32,066 bases of DNA from JBATBW01 sp049662565 (GTDB lineage Bacteria; Bacillota_I; Bacilli_A; Erysipelotrichales; Erysipelotrichaceae). The notes below the pieces were generated by a model. That model did no database searches. It was not told the origin of the DNA and was given only the letters and a program-made list of their open reading frames with translations. The stretch is taken from the NCBI GenBank assembly GCA_049662565.1, contig JBATBW010000068.1:1-32066 (forward strand). Reading direction: 5' to 3'. Of the stretch, positions 13,750-23,133 are shown piece after piece; position 1 is the stretch's first letter; each line of letters starts with the position of its first letter. Both the position numbers and the translations under genes were made by a program.

Positions 13750-16700
13750 CTATTCAATCACAATATTACTGCCATAATTAGATTTTACAACTTTAATCTT
13801 ATTATCAATCCGATTAACTAATTCTTCAACATGCGATATAACGCCAATTAGTTTACCACTTTCCTGCAACATCACTAAAGCATCAATTGCTAGTTCGACG
13901 GAATTAGAATCTAAACTACCAAACCCTTCATCAATAAAAATAGTGTTAATATTAACTCCACCTTTTTTACTTTGTACGACATCGCTTGTCGCTATCGCTA
14001 AAGATAAAGAAGCAAGGAAAGATTCGCCACCACTTAAAGAAGCAATCGAACGATTATCATCACTAAAACTATCATAAACAATAATATCTAAACCACGATT
14101 ATTCAATTTATCAGCTAATTGTTTACGATGTAAAGAGTAACGATTGTTCGTAAATTTCATCATATAATTTGATGAAATTGCCAATATTTCATCTAATTTG
14201 GAAGCCATAACATATTTTTGTAAACTTACTTTATGAATGCCGGCAGCATTTCCATTACTAATACCTGACAATTCTTTAACTAAAACATAATCCTTTTCAA
14301 TCTTTTGATATTCACTAACTAAATCCGTTAAATGTAAGTAATCATCACTAGTTTGAACAAAAGTATTATTTAATTCTAAAATACGATTATCCATCATTGA
14401 TCGACGATATTTCAACTCATTTAGATTAGTAGTAATACCCTCAATATCGAAATATTGATCATTTTTAATCTTCTCTTTTAAATTATGATAGATACCACTA
14501 GTTTGACCATAACTATTATCAAATTGATTAATCTGTATTTCTAACGCAGGAATTTCTTCTACCCGTTTTCTTAATCCCATAAATAAATCAAAAGCGAAAT
14601 TGTTATCATTTAAAACTAAACTAAATTCTTTATCTAACTCTACAATTTTCGCATCTAATTTCGTTAAATTTTCATCATTCACATTAATAGAAGATGACAG
14701 TTCCTGATGACGAACAAGAATGTTTTCAATTCTATTTTCCAATTGTTTTAATTGTTCTTTCTTTTCATCATTTTGTCGAATAAATTCATGATAATCATTT
14801 TTAAATGATTCAATAGTAAATCCATGGTTTGAAAGTTTAGTAAAAAGAATTTCATTATTTTTAATCATTTCATTAATACCATCATTTATTTGAATATATT
14901 TAATATTTAAATCATTCTTTTGACTCATTAATTCATTTATCTTATCACTGATATTTTGAAGTTCTTTGCCCTTCTCTTGACGGTTATTAATTAAAGAAGT
15001 TAATTGTTGAGTATTAAAACTACTATTTTCACTTTCCATCAATATTTGGTCACAATCAAAACCAATTAACTTCCCATTAATTTCTTCAATTCGATCATTC
15101 TTGATAACTAAATCATTTGAACATAGTTCTAAATTACGACGCAACCCTTCAATATCAATTGATAAATTATTAAAAGCTGTTTTATAGGTTTCATACACAC
15201 TTTTTGAATCAATTTTGTCTTGTGGCAAATGATAGATATTTGGGTGATTATAACTACCACATAATGGACAAGGAATATCATCTCTTAAAGTACTACCCAA
15301 AGAATCTAAAACCACATAATCATCAATGTTATCATAAGTAGATAAAGTCTTTTCAATTTTGATATATTCATTCGACTTCATATTTAATTGTTCTTCATAA
15401 CGATTAATCGCTTTGACAAGATCTTTGCGTTCATTCATTAAAGTATTTTTACTTTTAATATCTTCAATAATGTCTTTGTTATCATCATTATTTTTAACTA
15501 ATTCTTGGAACTTACCAATTTTAATATCAATGTCTTCTAATAATTTTTTTAGTTGTTCTTTATGTTCATTATTCGAATTTAGACTCAATTCATTATTTAT
15601 TAATAATTCATTATTAATCTGCTTATCGTTTTCTAGTTGATGTAATCGCTTGTTATTGTCATCATGTTGATCAATTAAAGTACTAATACTATTTAATTCT
15701 TCTAATTTGCGATTTTCATAATCGATTTGATTCTTTAATTGTTCTTTTTCTTCTTTTAAATAATTAATTTTTTGATACTCATCTTTAACATGCTCATATT
15801 CGCTATACAATTTATTTAAATTGTTAACCACAATTTCTTTTTCGTTTCTACTAGAAGTTAAAGACTCATAAGTCGCATTAATTTCTTTACTAACTTTCAA
15901 CTGACTAACAAAGATTCTTAAATCGTCAATTTCTTGTTTCTTATCAGTCAAAGTATGATAATCTTTACTAACATTTTCGAATTCCTGAAGTTGTTGGTTA
16001 TGAAAGATCGCACCATTTAATTCATTAGTTTTAATTTCCAATTCCTTAAGTAATTTATCTTTCATTTGCTTATTAGTTTCTAATATTTTAGATGCATAAT
16101 CTCGATTTTTTTCTAACTGTATTAATGCTTCATCAAAAGCTTCCGGCAATGCATATTTACTTGTATAGTCTGTAATATCTTCATATAACCCATTAATACT
16201 ATTCTCTAGTTTTTTTGCTTTTTCTAATAAAAAATCACTAATATCTTTATAATGTCCCGTCGCAAGTAAAGTAGTTAATAATTCCTCTCTCTCACTAGAT
16301 TTCGCATTTAAGATATCTAAAAACTTATTTTGCGGTAAAATAACTACTTGTTTAAATTGTGTCGCATTCAAACCAATTAAAGAGACAATCTCACTATTAC
16401 AACCCATAATCTTGTCGCTAATAACTTCATTTTTATCAATATCTAATAAATTGCATTCAAAAATAATACTCTTTTCATTATTAGTTTTACGCATACTACC
16501 AACTCGATTAACTTGATATAAATGGCCGTTGATATCAAAAGTGAAACTGACAATAGTTTTTTCTTTTTCATTGGCAAATTGACAACGAGCATCACTGACT
16601 TTACGATAATCACCACTCATTTCGCCATATAAAGCAAAACAAATCGCATCAAAAATAAAAGTTTTCCCACTACCTGTTTGACCATGAATTAAAAACAAAC

Positions 16701-16785
16701 CATTTTCATTAAGTTTGGTAAAATCAATTACTTGTCGATTGACAAAACTACCAAAAGCACTAATTTCTAACTTAATTGGTCTCAT
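13750..16785 (-). CDS. sbcC: Exonuclease SbcCD subunit C (SMC-like ATPase)
   Basis: Large subunit of the SbcCD (Rad50-Mre11-like) nuclease complex, which cuts hairpins and processes double-strand ends. The 1011-residue protein has an N-terminal ATPase half with Walker A GQTGSGKT (35-42). A long coiled-coil region follows, and the zinc hook CPLCG (Cys506, Cys509) sits near its middle. A second coiled coil leads to the C-terminal half with signature LSGGES (917-922) and Walker B FIDEGFGSLD (Asp952, Glu953). The ATG overlaps the sbcD stop (ATGA, 16785-16782). Length, hook and both ATPase halves are intact. It is followed by a strong terminator. Confidence 0.95.
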   Translation of the reverse strand: MRPIKLEISAFGSFVNRQVIDFTKLNENGLFLIHGQTGSGKTFIFDAICFALYGEMSGDYRKVSDARCQFANEKEKTIVSFTFDINGHLYQVNRVGSMRKTNNEKSIIFECNLLDIDKNEVISDKIMGCNSEIVSLIGLNATQFKQVVILPQNKFLDILNAKSSEREELLTTLLATGHYKDISDFLLEKAKKLENSINGLYEDITDYTSKYALPEAFDEALIQLEKNRDYASKILETNKQMKDKLLKELEIKTNELNGAIFHNQQLQEFENVSKDYHTLTDKKQEIDDLRIFVSQLKVSKEINATYESLTSSRNEKEIVVNNLNKLYSEYEHVKDEYQKINYLKEEKEQLKNQIDYENRKLEELNSISTLIDQHDDNNKRLHQLENDKQINNELLINNELSLNSNNEHKEQLKKLLEDIDIKIGKFQELVKNNDDNKDIIEDIKSKNTLMNERKDLVKAINRYEEQLNMKSNEYIKIEKTLSTYDNIDDYVVLDSLGSTLRDDIPCPLCGSYNHPNIYHLPQDKIDSKSVYETYKTAFNNLSIDIEGLRRNLELCSNDLVIKNDRIEEINGKLIGFDCDQILMESENSSFNTQQLTSLINNRQEKGKELQNISDKINELMSQKNDLNIKYIQINDGINEMIKNNEILFTKLSNHGFTIESFKNDYHEFIRQNDEKKEQLKQLENRIENILVRHQELSSSINVNDENLTKLDAKIVELDKEFSLVLNDNNFAFDLFMGLRKRVEEIPALEIQINQFDNSYGQTSGIYHNLKEKIKNDQYFDIEGITTNLNELKYRRSMMDNRILELNNTFVQTSDDYLHLTDLVSEYQKIEKDYVLVKELSGISNGNAAGIHKVSLQKYVMASKLDEILAISSNYMMKFTNNRYSLHRKQLADKLNNRGLDIIVYDSFSDDNRSIASLSGGESFLASLSLAIATSDVVQSKKGGVNINTIFIDEGFGSLDSNSVELAIDALVMLQESGKLIGVISHVEELVNRIDNKIKVVKSNYGSNIVIE

Positions 16786-17894
16786 TGTTGTCCCCCCATT
16801 TCATCGAATAATTCTCCTAATTTATTGATTAAAGCTTCATTCATTTCATTATTAGTTACATATTGATAGAAATTTTTAAATAATTCAATATCTTGCAAGT
16901 CATCTACTTTACCAATCGTATTATCTCTATTCGGATTTAAAGCTAAATATAGTCGCTTTAAACCAATGCAGTTTTTAAATTTACTACGAAGTTTACTAAT
17001 CGGTTCATGCAAAAATTCTTTATTAGTTAGCTCACAATAAACATAATCATTGATATATTGATCATACTTTTCATCAGTTAATAAACTATCTAATGTATCT
17101 TGTAAAACAACGACATCGTACTGTGGAATTAACATTTCTTTCCTTCCACTCATTGATTTTGTGTCATATATGTACACCATCTTGTTTTGATTATGTTCAC
17201 TGACACTATATTTTAAGATGGATCCACTATAAAAAATATTCTTCCCCATCTTTTGACTCTTATGTAAATGTCCGGCAGCCACAATGTTAAAGTCTTTAAA
17301 AACTTTTGGACTCAAACTATCAATACCACCTAAACTAAAAATGCTCTCAGAATCACTCTTTTCCCCATTAATAACATAATTATGCAATAAGGCAATCTTA
17401 ATTGGATAATCGTTATTTGCTATTTGACGAGCAATAATAGCTTGATACCCTTCATCAGCGTTACTAATTTTTTCTCCACTTAAAAAAGAACGCATTTTAT
17501 ATGTCGAAAAATAAGGCAAGCAATAAAAACCGACTTCGCCATCAAAACTTAAAGGAGTTAAAATATCTTCTAAATTAGTATATAAATAAATATTAAAATT
17601 CGATAAGAAATTAGAACCATAACCCAAACGGGCATAGTTATCATGATTACCACCAATAATAACCGTTTTAATATCTAACTTGGAAATTTGGTATAAAATA
17701 TCTTCAAACAATTTTAATGCCTCAACAGTGGGGTTAGCTTTATCAAAAATATCCCCGCATATTAATAAAACTTCAATATTATCCTTTTTTATTATATCTA
17801 ATATTTTATTAACCATATATCTTTGATCTTCGATCAATGACACTTGATTTAGACTCTTCCCCAAGTGCCAATCGGATGTGTGTAAAATTCGCAT
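16782..17894 (-). CDS. sbcD: Exonuclease SbcCD subunit D (Mre11-like nuclease)
   Basis: Manganese-dependent calcineurin-like nuclease subunit. The 370-residue protein carries the phosphodiesterase motifs in order: HTSDWHLGK (Asp8, His10), CGDIFDKANP, IGGNHDNYARLG, LLHNYV (motif IV region) and AAGHLHKSQ. The C-terminal third is the less conserved cap and SbcC-binding part. The start ATG 17894 has GAGG 8 bases upstream. It is the first gene of the sbcDC pair and follows the terminator of the ABC gene upstream; a TATAAT at 17922-17917 is a probable -10. Confidence 0.95.
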   Translation of the reverse strand: MRILHTSDWHLGKSLNQVSLIEDQRYMVNKILDIIKKDNIEVLLICGDIFDKANPTVEALKLFEDILYQISKLDIKTVIIGGNHDNYARLGYGSNFLSNFNIYLYTNLEDILTPLSFDGEVGFYCLPYFSTYKMRSFLSGEKISNADEGYQAIIARQIANNDYPIKIALLHNYVINGEKSDSESIFSLGGIDSLSPKVFKDFNIVAAGHLHKSQKMGKNIFYSGSILKYSVSEHNQNKMVYIYDTKSMSGRKEMLIPQYDVVVLQDTLDSLLTDEKYDQYINDYVYCELTNKEFLHEPISKLRSKFKNCIGLKRLYLALNPNRDNTIGKVDDLQDIELFKNFYQYVTNNEMNEALINKLGELFDEMGGQQ

Positions 17895-17916
17895 ATTATC
17901 TACCTCGCATATTAAT

Positions 17917-17922
17917 ATTATA
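17917..17922 (-). promoter_or_regulatory. Candidate -10 box of sbcDC
   Basis: Minus-strand TATAAT at 17922-17917, between the upstream terminator and the sbcD start. The -35 region is weak (AATTCA at a 17-base spacing). Confidence 0.45.
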
Positions 17923-17945
17923 ACATAATATCACTCTATTGAATT

Positions 17946-17969
17946 AAAAAAGCCGATAAATATCGGCTT
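17946..17969 (-). terminator. Rho-independent terminator after the ABC pair
   Basis: Minus-strand stem AAGCCGATA/TATCGGCTT (17969-17961, 17958-17950) with a very tight loop, followed by U residues. It overlaps the stop codon of the 809-residue ABC protein. Confidence 0.8.
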
Positions 17970-20397
17970 AATCTACATCATTTCGATTAATAATTTTTGC
18001 GGGAACTTTTCTAATAGTATTAAATACTGGGAATAAACCAAATAATAAATTAAACGCATAGACAATAATAATAGTTGCCCCTACTACTTGATTGTTTAAT
18101 ACAAATTTATCTCCCATTAACGGTAAGGCAATTATTCCATTAATGATGAAATACATTAAACCAATACCAATGACACTACTAACCGTTGTAATAACTAAGA
18201 TTTCTCCTAAGAACATCTTATAGATATCGCGTTTCTTGACTCCAATAACACGATAGATACCTACTTCTTTAACCTTTGATAAGAAAGAAGAACGAATAAT
18301 TAAGAAAATTTCTAATAAAGAAATCGCGACAATAATCCCACTAACTAATAAAGTTGAATTGATGCGATCTTTATTATCCTTTTTATATTGATCATAATCT
18401 CTTTGATAAACGTCCATCGCATTAATTTCGTTTTTGTTCAATTCACTCATAGTTAATGCTTTATCACTACTATAAAAATACAAATCACTAGTTGAACTAA
18501 TTAAATGATTATAAATTGTTTGATTACTTACATAATTGATACTACTATTTATATTACTTGAATAATAACCCACTACTTTTAACTTATTACCATTCACTAA
18601 CACATTCAAATAAGTATTAATTTTATTTGAATCTTTCATTGATTCAGGAATGATTGTTTCATTAACACCTGTTGGATAGTTACCCTTAGTAAGTACAATA
18701 TTACCATTTCTTAAGGCCACATTATAATCTTCAATATTGACCCCATCCGATTGTGGTGTTTCCATACCACCTTTACCTGAGAAATACTTCAGTAAATTCG
18801 TAAATTGCGTGTTATTTGCATAAATACTTGGATCTTGTAAATCTGTAATTCCGACAATCGTAAAACTACCTAACGGACTAAAGTCCAAAGATAAATCAAT
18901 AAAGTTTTCATAACTATCTAAACCAATTGTACTTAGTTGATTATCATTGATCATTTTATCAATTATCTTCTTATCTACTACTAAATGATTATCTTGAGAT
19001 GGTAAAGCACCAGCAATGATATCACTGCCCTTTAAGACACTAGAATCCACTAAATCACCAATCATCCGCACATTTAAATTACTTGTTTGATAGTATTTTT
19101 TATAAGTAATTGGTAAAGCTACACTACTCTTAATTGTCACATATTGAGCACTAGGCGCGAAAGAAACAATCTTTTGATATTGTTCTGGAGTTAAATTAGA
19201 AACACTCATTTGCAGATAATTATGATTAGTTGTCGTAAATGAAGTATCTTTAATATTTAATGTTCCAGCCACACTACTAATCGCAAATAAAGTACTCATC
19301 GCACTAATAACGAAGCCAACCATTAATAACTTTTTAATTAATGAGTAATTCATCAACTTATTTACCCCTAATTTAAAGGCATCAAAAACTGAAACTATAC
19401 TGCGATATTTGATTTTCTTAAGATGTCTTAAACGCGTTAAATCAAAATTATAATCTTCATAATCTTCTTTTGTCATCGACTTATAATTGTCATCAATTAA
19501 TTGTACTACACTGTTATCATTAAGAATTTCGACGTTGTTTTCACCTAATATTTGAATGTATATCGAACCATTCTTACTTACTACCTTAATATTTAACTCT
19601 TTATTATCTTCATTATAATAGTCAAATTTAATATTATTGCGCACTACCCGAGTTTTATCTTCAATATCGCGTAAATAAATCTTATTATCGATCTTATAAT
19701 CTAAACTATTTTCATGATCATTGGCATAATCATTAACTATTTGTCCATCCTTTAACTCGATAATTCGACTCGCATAAAAATGAGCTAATTTCTTTTCATG
19801 AGTAACTAATATTACTAAACAACTTTGTGATATCTTTTTAATAATGTTCATTACTTCAATCGTATTGGCACTATCCAAGTTACCTGTGGGTTCATCCGCA
19901 ATAATGATCTTTGGATTTTTAACTAAAGCACGTGCAATACCTACTCTTTGACGTTGACCACCTGATAACATCGTTACTAATCGTTTTTTATAACGACTCA
20001 TTCCCACCGTTTCTAAAACAAAGTTTACTTTATCATTGATTTCTTGTTTGTCTTTAACACCAATCATCTTTAAGGCAATAGCAACATTATCAAAGACACT
20101 CATATCATTGACTAAATGATAATCTTGAAAAATATACCCAATATTCAAAGCTCTTATCTTATCTTTTTTACCATGTAAACGACTAGATATCTTTTTACCA
20201 TCAATAGTTATACTACCCTTAGATATATTATCTAAACCACCAATGGCATTCAATAATGTCGTCTTCCCACAACCACTAGGACCAAGTAAAGCAACTAAAC
20301 CATTATCACCAAGTTCAAGAGTCGTATTATCAATTACATGAATTTCATTTTTCTTATGACGGTTAAAATACTTATTAACATTTTGTAACTTAATCAT
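17968..20397 (-). CDS. Fused ABC ATPase-FtsX-type permease (MacB-like)
   Basis: An 809-residue protein with an N-terminal ATPase and a C-terminal permease. The ATPase shows Walker A GPSGCGKT (39-46), signature LSGGQRQR (144-151) and ADEPTGNLD (167-175), as in LolD/MacB transporters. Residues about 225-345 form an extra, beta-rich segment between ATPase and permease. The first transmembrane helix is near 355-377, followed by a large extracellular domain. Three helices at the C-terminus (about 682-702, 722-750, 765-785) belong to the FtsX family. Such proteins move lipids, peptides or antimicrobials, or drive extracellular machines, but the substrate here is unknown. It follows the second fused ABC gene by 3 bases and probably partners with it. 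No two-component system is adjacent. Confidence 0.88.
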   Translation of the reverse strand: MIKLQNVNKYFNRHKKNEIHVIDNTTLELGDNGLVALLGPSGCGKTTLLNAIGGLDNISKGSITIDGKKISSRLHGKKDKIRALNIGYIFQDYHLVNDMSVFDNVAIALKMIGVKDKQEINDKVNFVLETVGMSRYKKRLVTMLSGGQRQRVGIARALVKNPKIIIADEPTGNLDSANTIEVMNIIKKISQSCLVILVTHEKKLAHFYASRIIELKDGQIVNDYANDHENSLDYKIDNKIYLRDIEDKTRVVRNNIKFDYYNEDNKELNIKVVSKNGSIYIQILGENNVEILNDNSVVQLIDDNYKSMTKEDYEDYNFDLTRLRHLKKIKYRSIVSVFDAFKLGVNKLMNYSLIKKLLMVGFVISAMSTLFAISSVAGTLNIKDTSFTTTNHNYLQMSVSNLTPEQYQKIVSFAPSAQYVTIKSSVALPITYKKYYQTSNLNVRMIGDLVDSSVLKGSDIIAGALPSQDNHLVVDKKIIDKMINDNQLSTIGLDSYENFIDLSLDFSPLGSFTIVGITDLQDPSIYANNTQFTNLLKYFSGKGGMETPQSDGVNIEDYNVALRNGNIVLTKGNYPTGVNETIIPESMKDSNKINTYLNVLVNGNKLKVVGYYSSNINSSINYVSNQTIYNHLISSTSDLYFYSSDKALTMSELNKNEINAMDVYQRDYDQYKKDNKDRINSTLLVSGIIVAISLLEIFLIIRSSFLSKVKEVGIYRVIGVKKRDIYKMFLGEILVITTVSSVIGIGLMYFIINGIIALPLMGDKFVLNNQVVGATIIIVYAFNLLFGLFPVFNTIRKVPAKIINRNDVD

Positions 20398-20400
20398 ACC

Positions 20401-22611
20401 TTACTCCTTATTGCGATAAGTCTTCATCGCTGATTCTTTAAACAATTTCTTACTATACTTCTTAGTAATTAAATAAGAAATAATACTAATTACTACCCAT
20501 AAAATAACATAGTCAATTGGTTTTAATAATAATGACAATTGATAAATCTTTTCAATTGATAAATATTCATAACGGCACAAGATAAATAAACCCGCCATCA
20601 GAACAAAACCAATGTTCTTAATCACCATCAATTCAATAGCTAATAAACGATTAATAACCTTCTTATTCGTACCTAAAATACGTAATGTTGAATAGTAGAC
20701 ATTTCTACTCTTCATAATAAGTTGAATAATAAAATATGAAATAAAGAAGATACCCAAACCGATTAAACCATAAACAAAGTATTGGAATAAATTAGAAAGT
20801 TTTTGTAGATCTTGAAAAGGATTAATATTATGATCTTCCACATAAAAAGCATCATAACCTAAATCATTCAATTCTTTTAAAACACTATGAGCGTCTTCCT
20901 TACTTTCAACAAACACACTAATTTGAAAAGGTGAGGTATTAAACAAAGAATCAAAATCGGCACTACTAATAAAGAAAGCCCCTTGATTCATGTCATAATC
21001 GCCATAACCCGTCAATTTAGTAAACGTCTTTTTACTATATTGATTACTAACCGTTAAATTAAGTTCGCCATTACTATAAATATTGGAACTTTCTACTTTA
21101 AACCCATAACCTTTACATTTAAAATTCTTACAGTTATAAGCTAAATCTTCACTAATCAATACTTCGCCAGGCGCTACATTAGGACTAGGCATAACATTAT
21201 TTTGTGACATTCCGTTTTCACCAACATAATAATGTGATGCGAATAAACTTTTCAATTTTGTAACTTTTCTTATTACACCATGATATATTTGATCAGTTTT
21301 CGCTTTAGAAAGATATAATGCCGAATAAGTAGGCATATTCTTATCATAATATAGTCCACTAACTACACATGTCCCAATTTTATTGTTATACTCATCAGTC
21401 AAAGACACTTCTTGACCAATCATTTTCTTCGTATTCTCGTTAATATCAAATTCATTTTGATAACCAACAACAATTTCATTGTCGTTAGTTGGCATGTTAC
21501 CTGCCATTAGTTGTTTGCCTTTAATATCTTCTATCGCTAAAGGGCTACCGCTAATAAATAAATAATCTAAAGAAATAGTAATATTACTATCCAACAATAA
21601 ATCATTTTTATTAATATAATTTACTCCTTTAATCTGTTCCATTTTTGTAAGTTGTTCTTCATTAAAAGATAAACTGTTTTTTTGTTTCACAATAATTCGT
21701 AAACCATCATAAGATTTAAAATAATTGTTATACCCCATATTCAACACTTGTTTATCATTATCATTAATTGATGAATAACCAAATAAAACCGAACCACTCA
21801 AAAAACAATACACAATCAACAACAAAACAAACTTCATCCAAATATTAAAAGTATTGCGCATAGAAATTCTAATTGTATTAAAAATACTCAATTGTTTAAA
21901 TTCACGATAAACAGCTACTTCACTACTGTCCACATTTCTGATTACTTCATCTTCAATAATATGACCATCGCTCATTTTAATTTTACGAGTCGTATATTGT
22001 TCAAACTGTTCATAATTATGAGTAACGACAATAACCAATTTGTTTTTCGCGATTTGAGCCAACAAAGCGATGATTTCATCAGCGGCCTTCACATCAATAT
22101 TACCCGTTGGTTCATCCGCAATGATAATCGGTGTTTCTTTCGCTAAAGCACGAGCTATCGCCACTCGTTGTTTTTGACCACCACTAAGTTTTGACACTTT
22201 TTGGCGTTTAAATTTTTCTAAACCGACATCAACTAAGATTTGATTAACTTTATTTTTAATTTCTTTTCTTTTATATCCATTCAACAACATCACTAATTCG
22301 ACATTTTGATAAACGGTATAACTATTAATCAAATTAAAGTTTTGAAAAATATTCGCTACATATTTTTTGCGATATTCTTCAAATTCATTTTCTTCATAAT
22401 GACTTGTCGGTTGCCCATTAATATACAACTCGCCTTCTTCATAAGTATCTAAACCCGAAAGGACATTTAATAATGTACTCTTCCCACTACCTGATTCCCC
22501 GACAATAGTAACAAACTCATTGTTGTTTAATTGTAAATTAACTTTCGCAAAGCCGGTTGTAATCATATTATTTTGATAATAAAATTTTGAAACATTCTCC
22601 AGTTTAAGCAT
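20401..22611 (-). CDS. Fused ABC ATPase-FtsX-type permease (MacB-like), partner
   Basis: A 736-residue protein built like its downstream neighbour: ATPase with Walker A GESGSGKST (38-46), signature LSGGQKQR (142-149) and ADEPTGNID (165-173); a first transmembrane helix near 258-280; a large extracellular region; then three C-terminal helices (about 607-632, 655-680, 695-715). It lacks the long insert seen in the other protein. The pair is probably a heterodimeric exporter or membrane-stress transporter. The start at ATG 22611 has AAGGTAGG upstream. Only about 27 bases separate it from the preceding terminator and no good promoter is visible there, so readthrough from the upstream operon or a promoter inside the deaminase gene is likely. 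Confidence 0.87.
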   Translation of the reverse strand: MLKLENVSKFYYQNNMITTGFAKVNLQLNNNEFVTIVGESGSGKSTLLNVLSGLDTYEEGELYINGQPTSHYEENEFEEYRKKYVANIFQNFNLINSYTVYQNVELVMLLNGYKRKEIKNKVNQILVDVGLEKFKRQKVSKLSGGQKQRVAIARALAKETPIIIADEPTGNIDVKAADEIIALLAQIAKNKLVIVVTHNYEQFEQYTTRKIKMSDGHIIEDEVIRNVDSSEVAVYREFKQLSIFNTIRISMRNTFNIWMKFVLLLIVYCFLSGSVLFGYSSINDNDKQVLNMGYNNYFKSYDGLRIIVKQKNSLSFNEEQLTKMEQIKGVNYINKNDLLLDSNITISLDYLFISGSPLAIEDIKGKQLMAGNMPTNDNEIVVGYQNEFDINENTKKMIGQEVSLTDEYNNKIGTCVVSGLYYDKNMPTYSALYLSKAKTDQIYHGVIRKVTKLKSLFASHYYVGENGMSQNNVMPSPNVAPGEVLISEDLAYNCKNFKCKGYGFKVESSNIYSNGELNLTVSNQYSKKTFTKLTGYGDYDMNQGAFFISSADFDSLFNTSPFQISVFVESKEDAHSVLKELNDLGYDAFYVEDHNINPFQDLQKLSNLFQYFVYGLIGLGIFFISYFIIQLIMKSRNVYYSTLRILGTNKKVINRLLAIELMVIKNIGFVLMAGLFILCRYEYLSIEKIYQLSLLLKPIDYVILWVVISIISYLITKKYSKKLFKESAMKTYRNKE

Positions 22612-22637
22612 ATTTTACCTACCTTATTGTTACATAT

Positions 22638-22657
22638 AAAAAGGGTATCCCCCTTTT
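22638..22657 (-). terminator. Putative rho-independent terminator after the deaminase gene
   Basis: Minus-strand stem AAAAGGG/CCCTTTT (22657-22651, 22645-22639) with a 5-base loop and a short U run. It overlaps the deaminase stop codon. The stem is weak, so readthrough into the ABC pair is plausible. Confidence 0.6.
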
Positions 22658-23132
22658 ATTTTATATTGACATTTACTTCCATATCTAAATCTAATTGACG
22701 TAAAAGAACACCACTTGCCACTAACATTTTCTTACTAGCTTTCACACTATCTGTATGGGCATACTTATCACTCAAATAAACAATTTCCTTAATTCCTGAT
22801 TGAATAATCGCTTTTGCGCATTCGTTACAAGGAAATAAAGAAACATAAATAATCCCATCGGTTAAGTCTTTACGTGCATTTAAAATCGCATTTAATTCCG
22901 CATGCACGACAAAAGGATACTTAGTTTCGTTAGTTTCGCCTTCTCTTCCCCAAGGAAAATCATCATCACTACAACCAATAGGCATCCCATTATAACCAAT
23001 AGACAACACTTTATGTTCTTTATTGACAATAACCGCTCCTACTTGAGTGCTTGGATCCTTACTTCTTTTAGCCGAAAGAAATGCGAGCGCCATGAAATAT
23101 TCATCCCAGCTTAACACATCTAATCTTTTCAT
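22656..23132 (-). CDS. dCMP deaminase-like protein (ComEB family)
   Basis: Zinc-dependent deaminase of the dCMP/ComEB group, expected to convert dCMP to dUMP for thymidylate synthesis. The 158-residue protein has the active-site HAE (His77, Glu79 in VVHAELNAI) and the zinc cysteines Cys102 and Cys105 in PCNECAK. The N-terminal DPSTQVGAVIV and GYNGMPIGCSDD blocks are typical of dCMP deaminases. The start has AGGAG about 7 bases upstream. It is the last gene of the long operon, one base after the rhomboid gene. Its comEA and comEC partners are not adjacent, so a competence role is not implied. Confidence 0.9.
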   Translation of the reverse strand: MKRLDVLSWDEYFMALAFLSAKRSKDPSTQVGAVIVNKEHKVLSIGYNGMPIGCSDDDFPWGREGETNETKYPFVVHAELNAILNARKDLTDGIIYVSLFPCNECAKAIIQSGIKEIVYLSDKYAHTDSVKASKKMLVASGVLLRQLDLDMEVNVNIK

Positions 23133-23133
23133 A

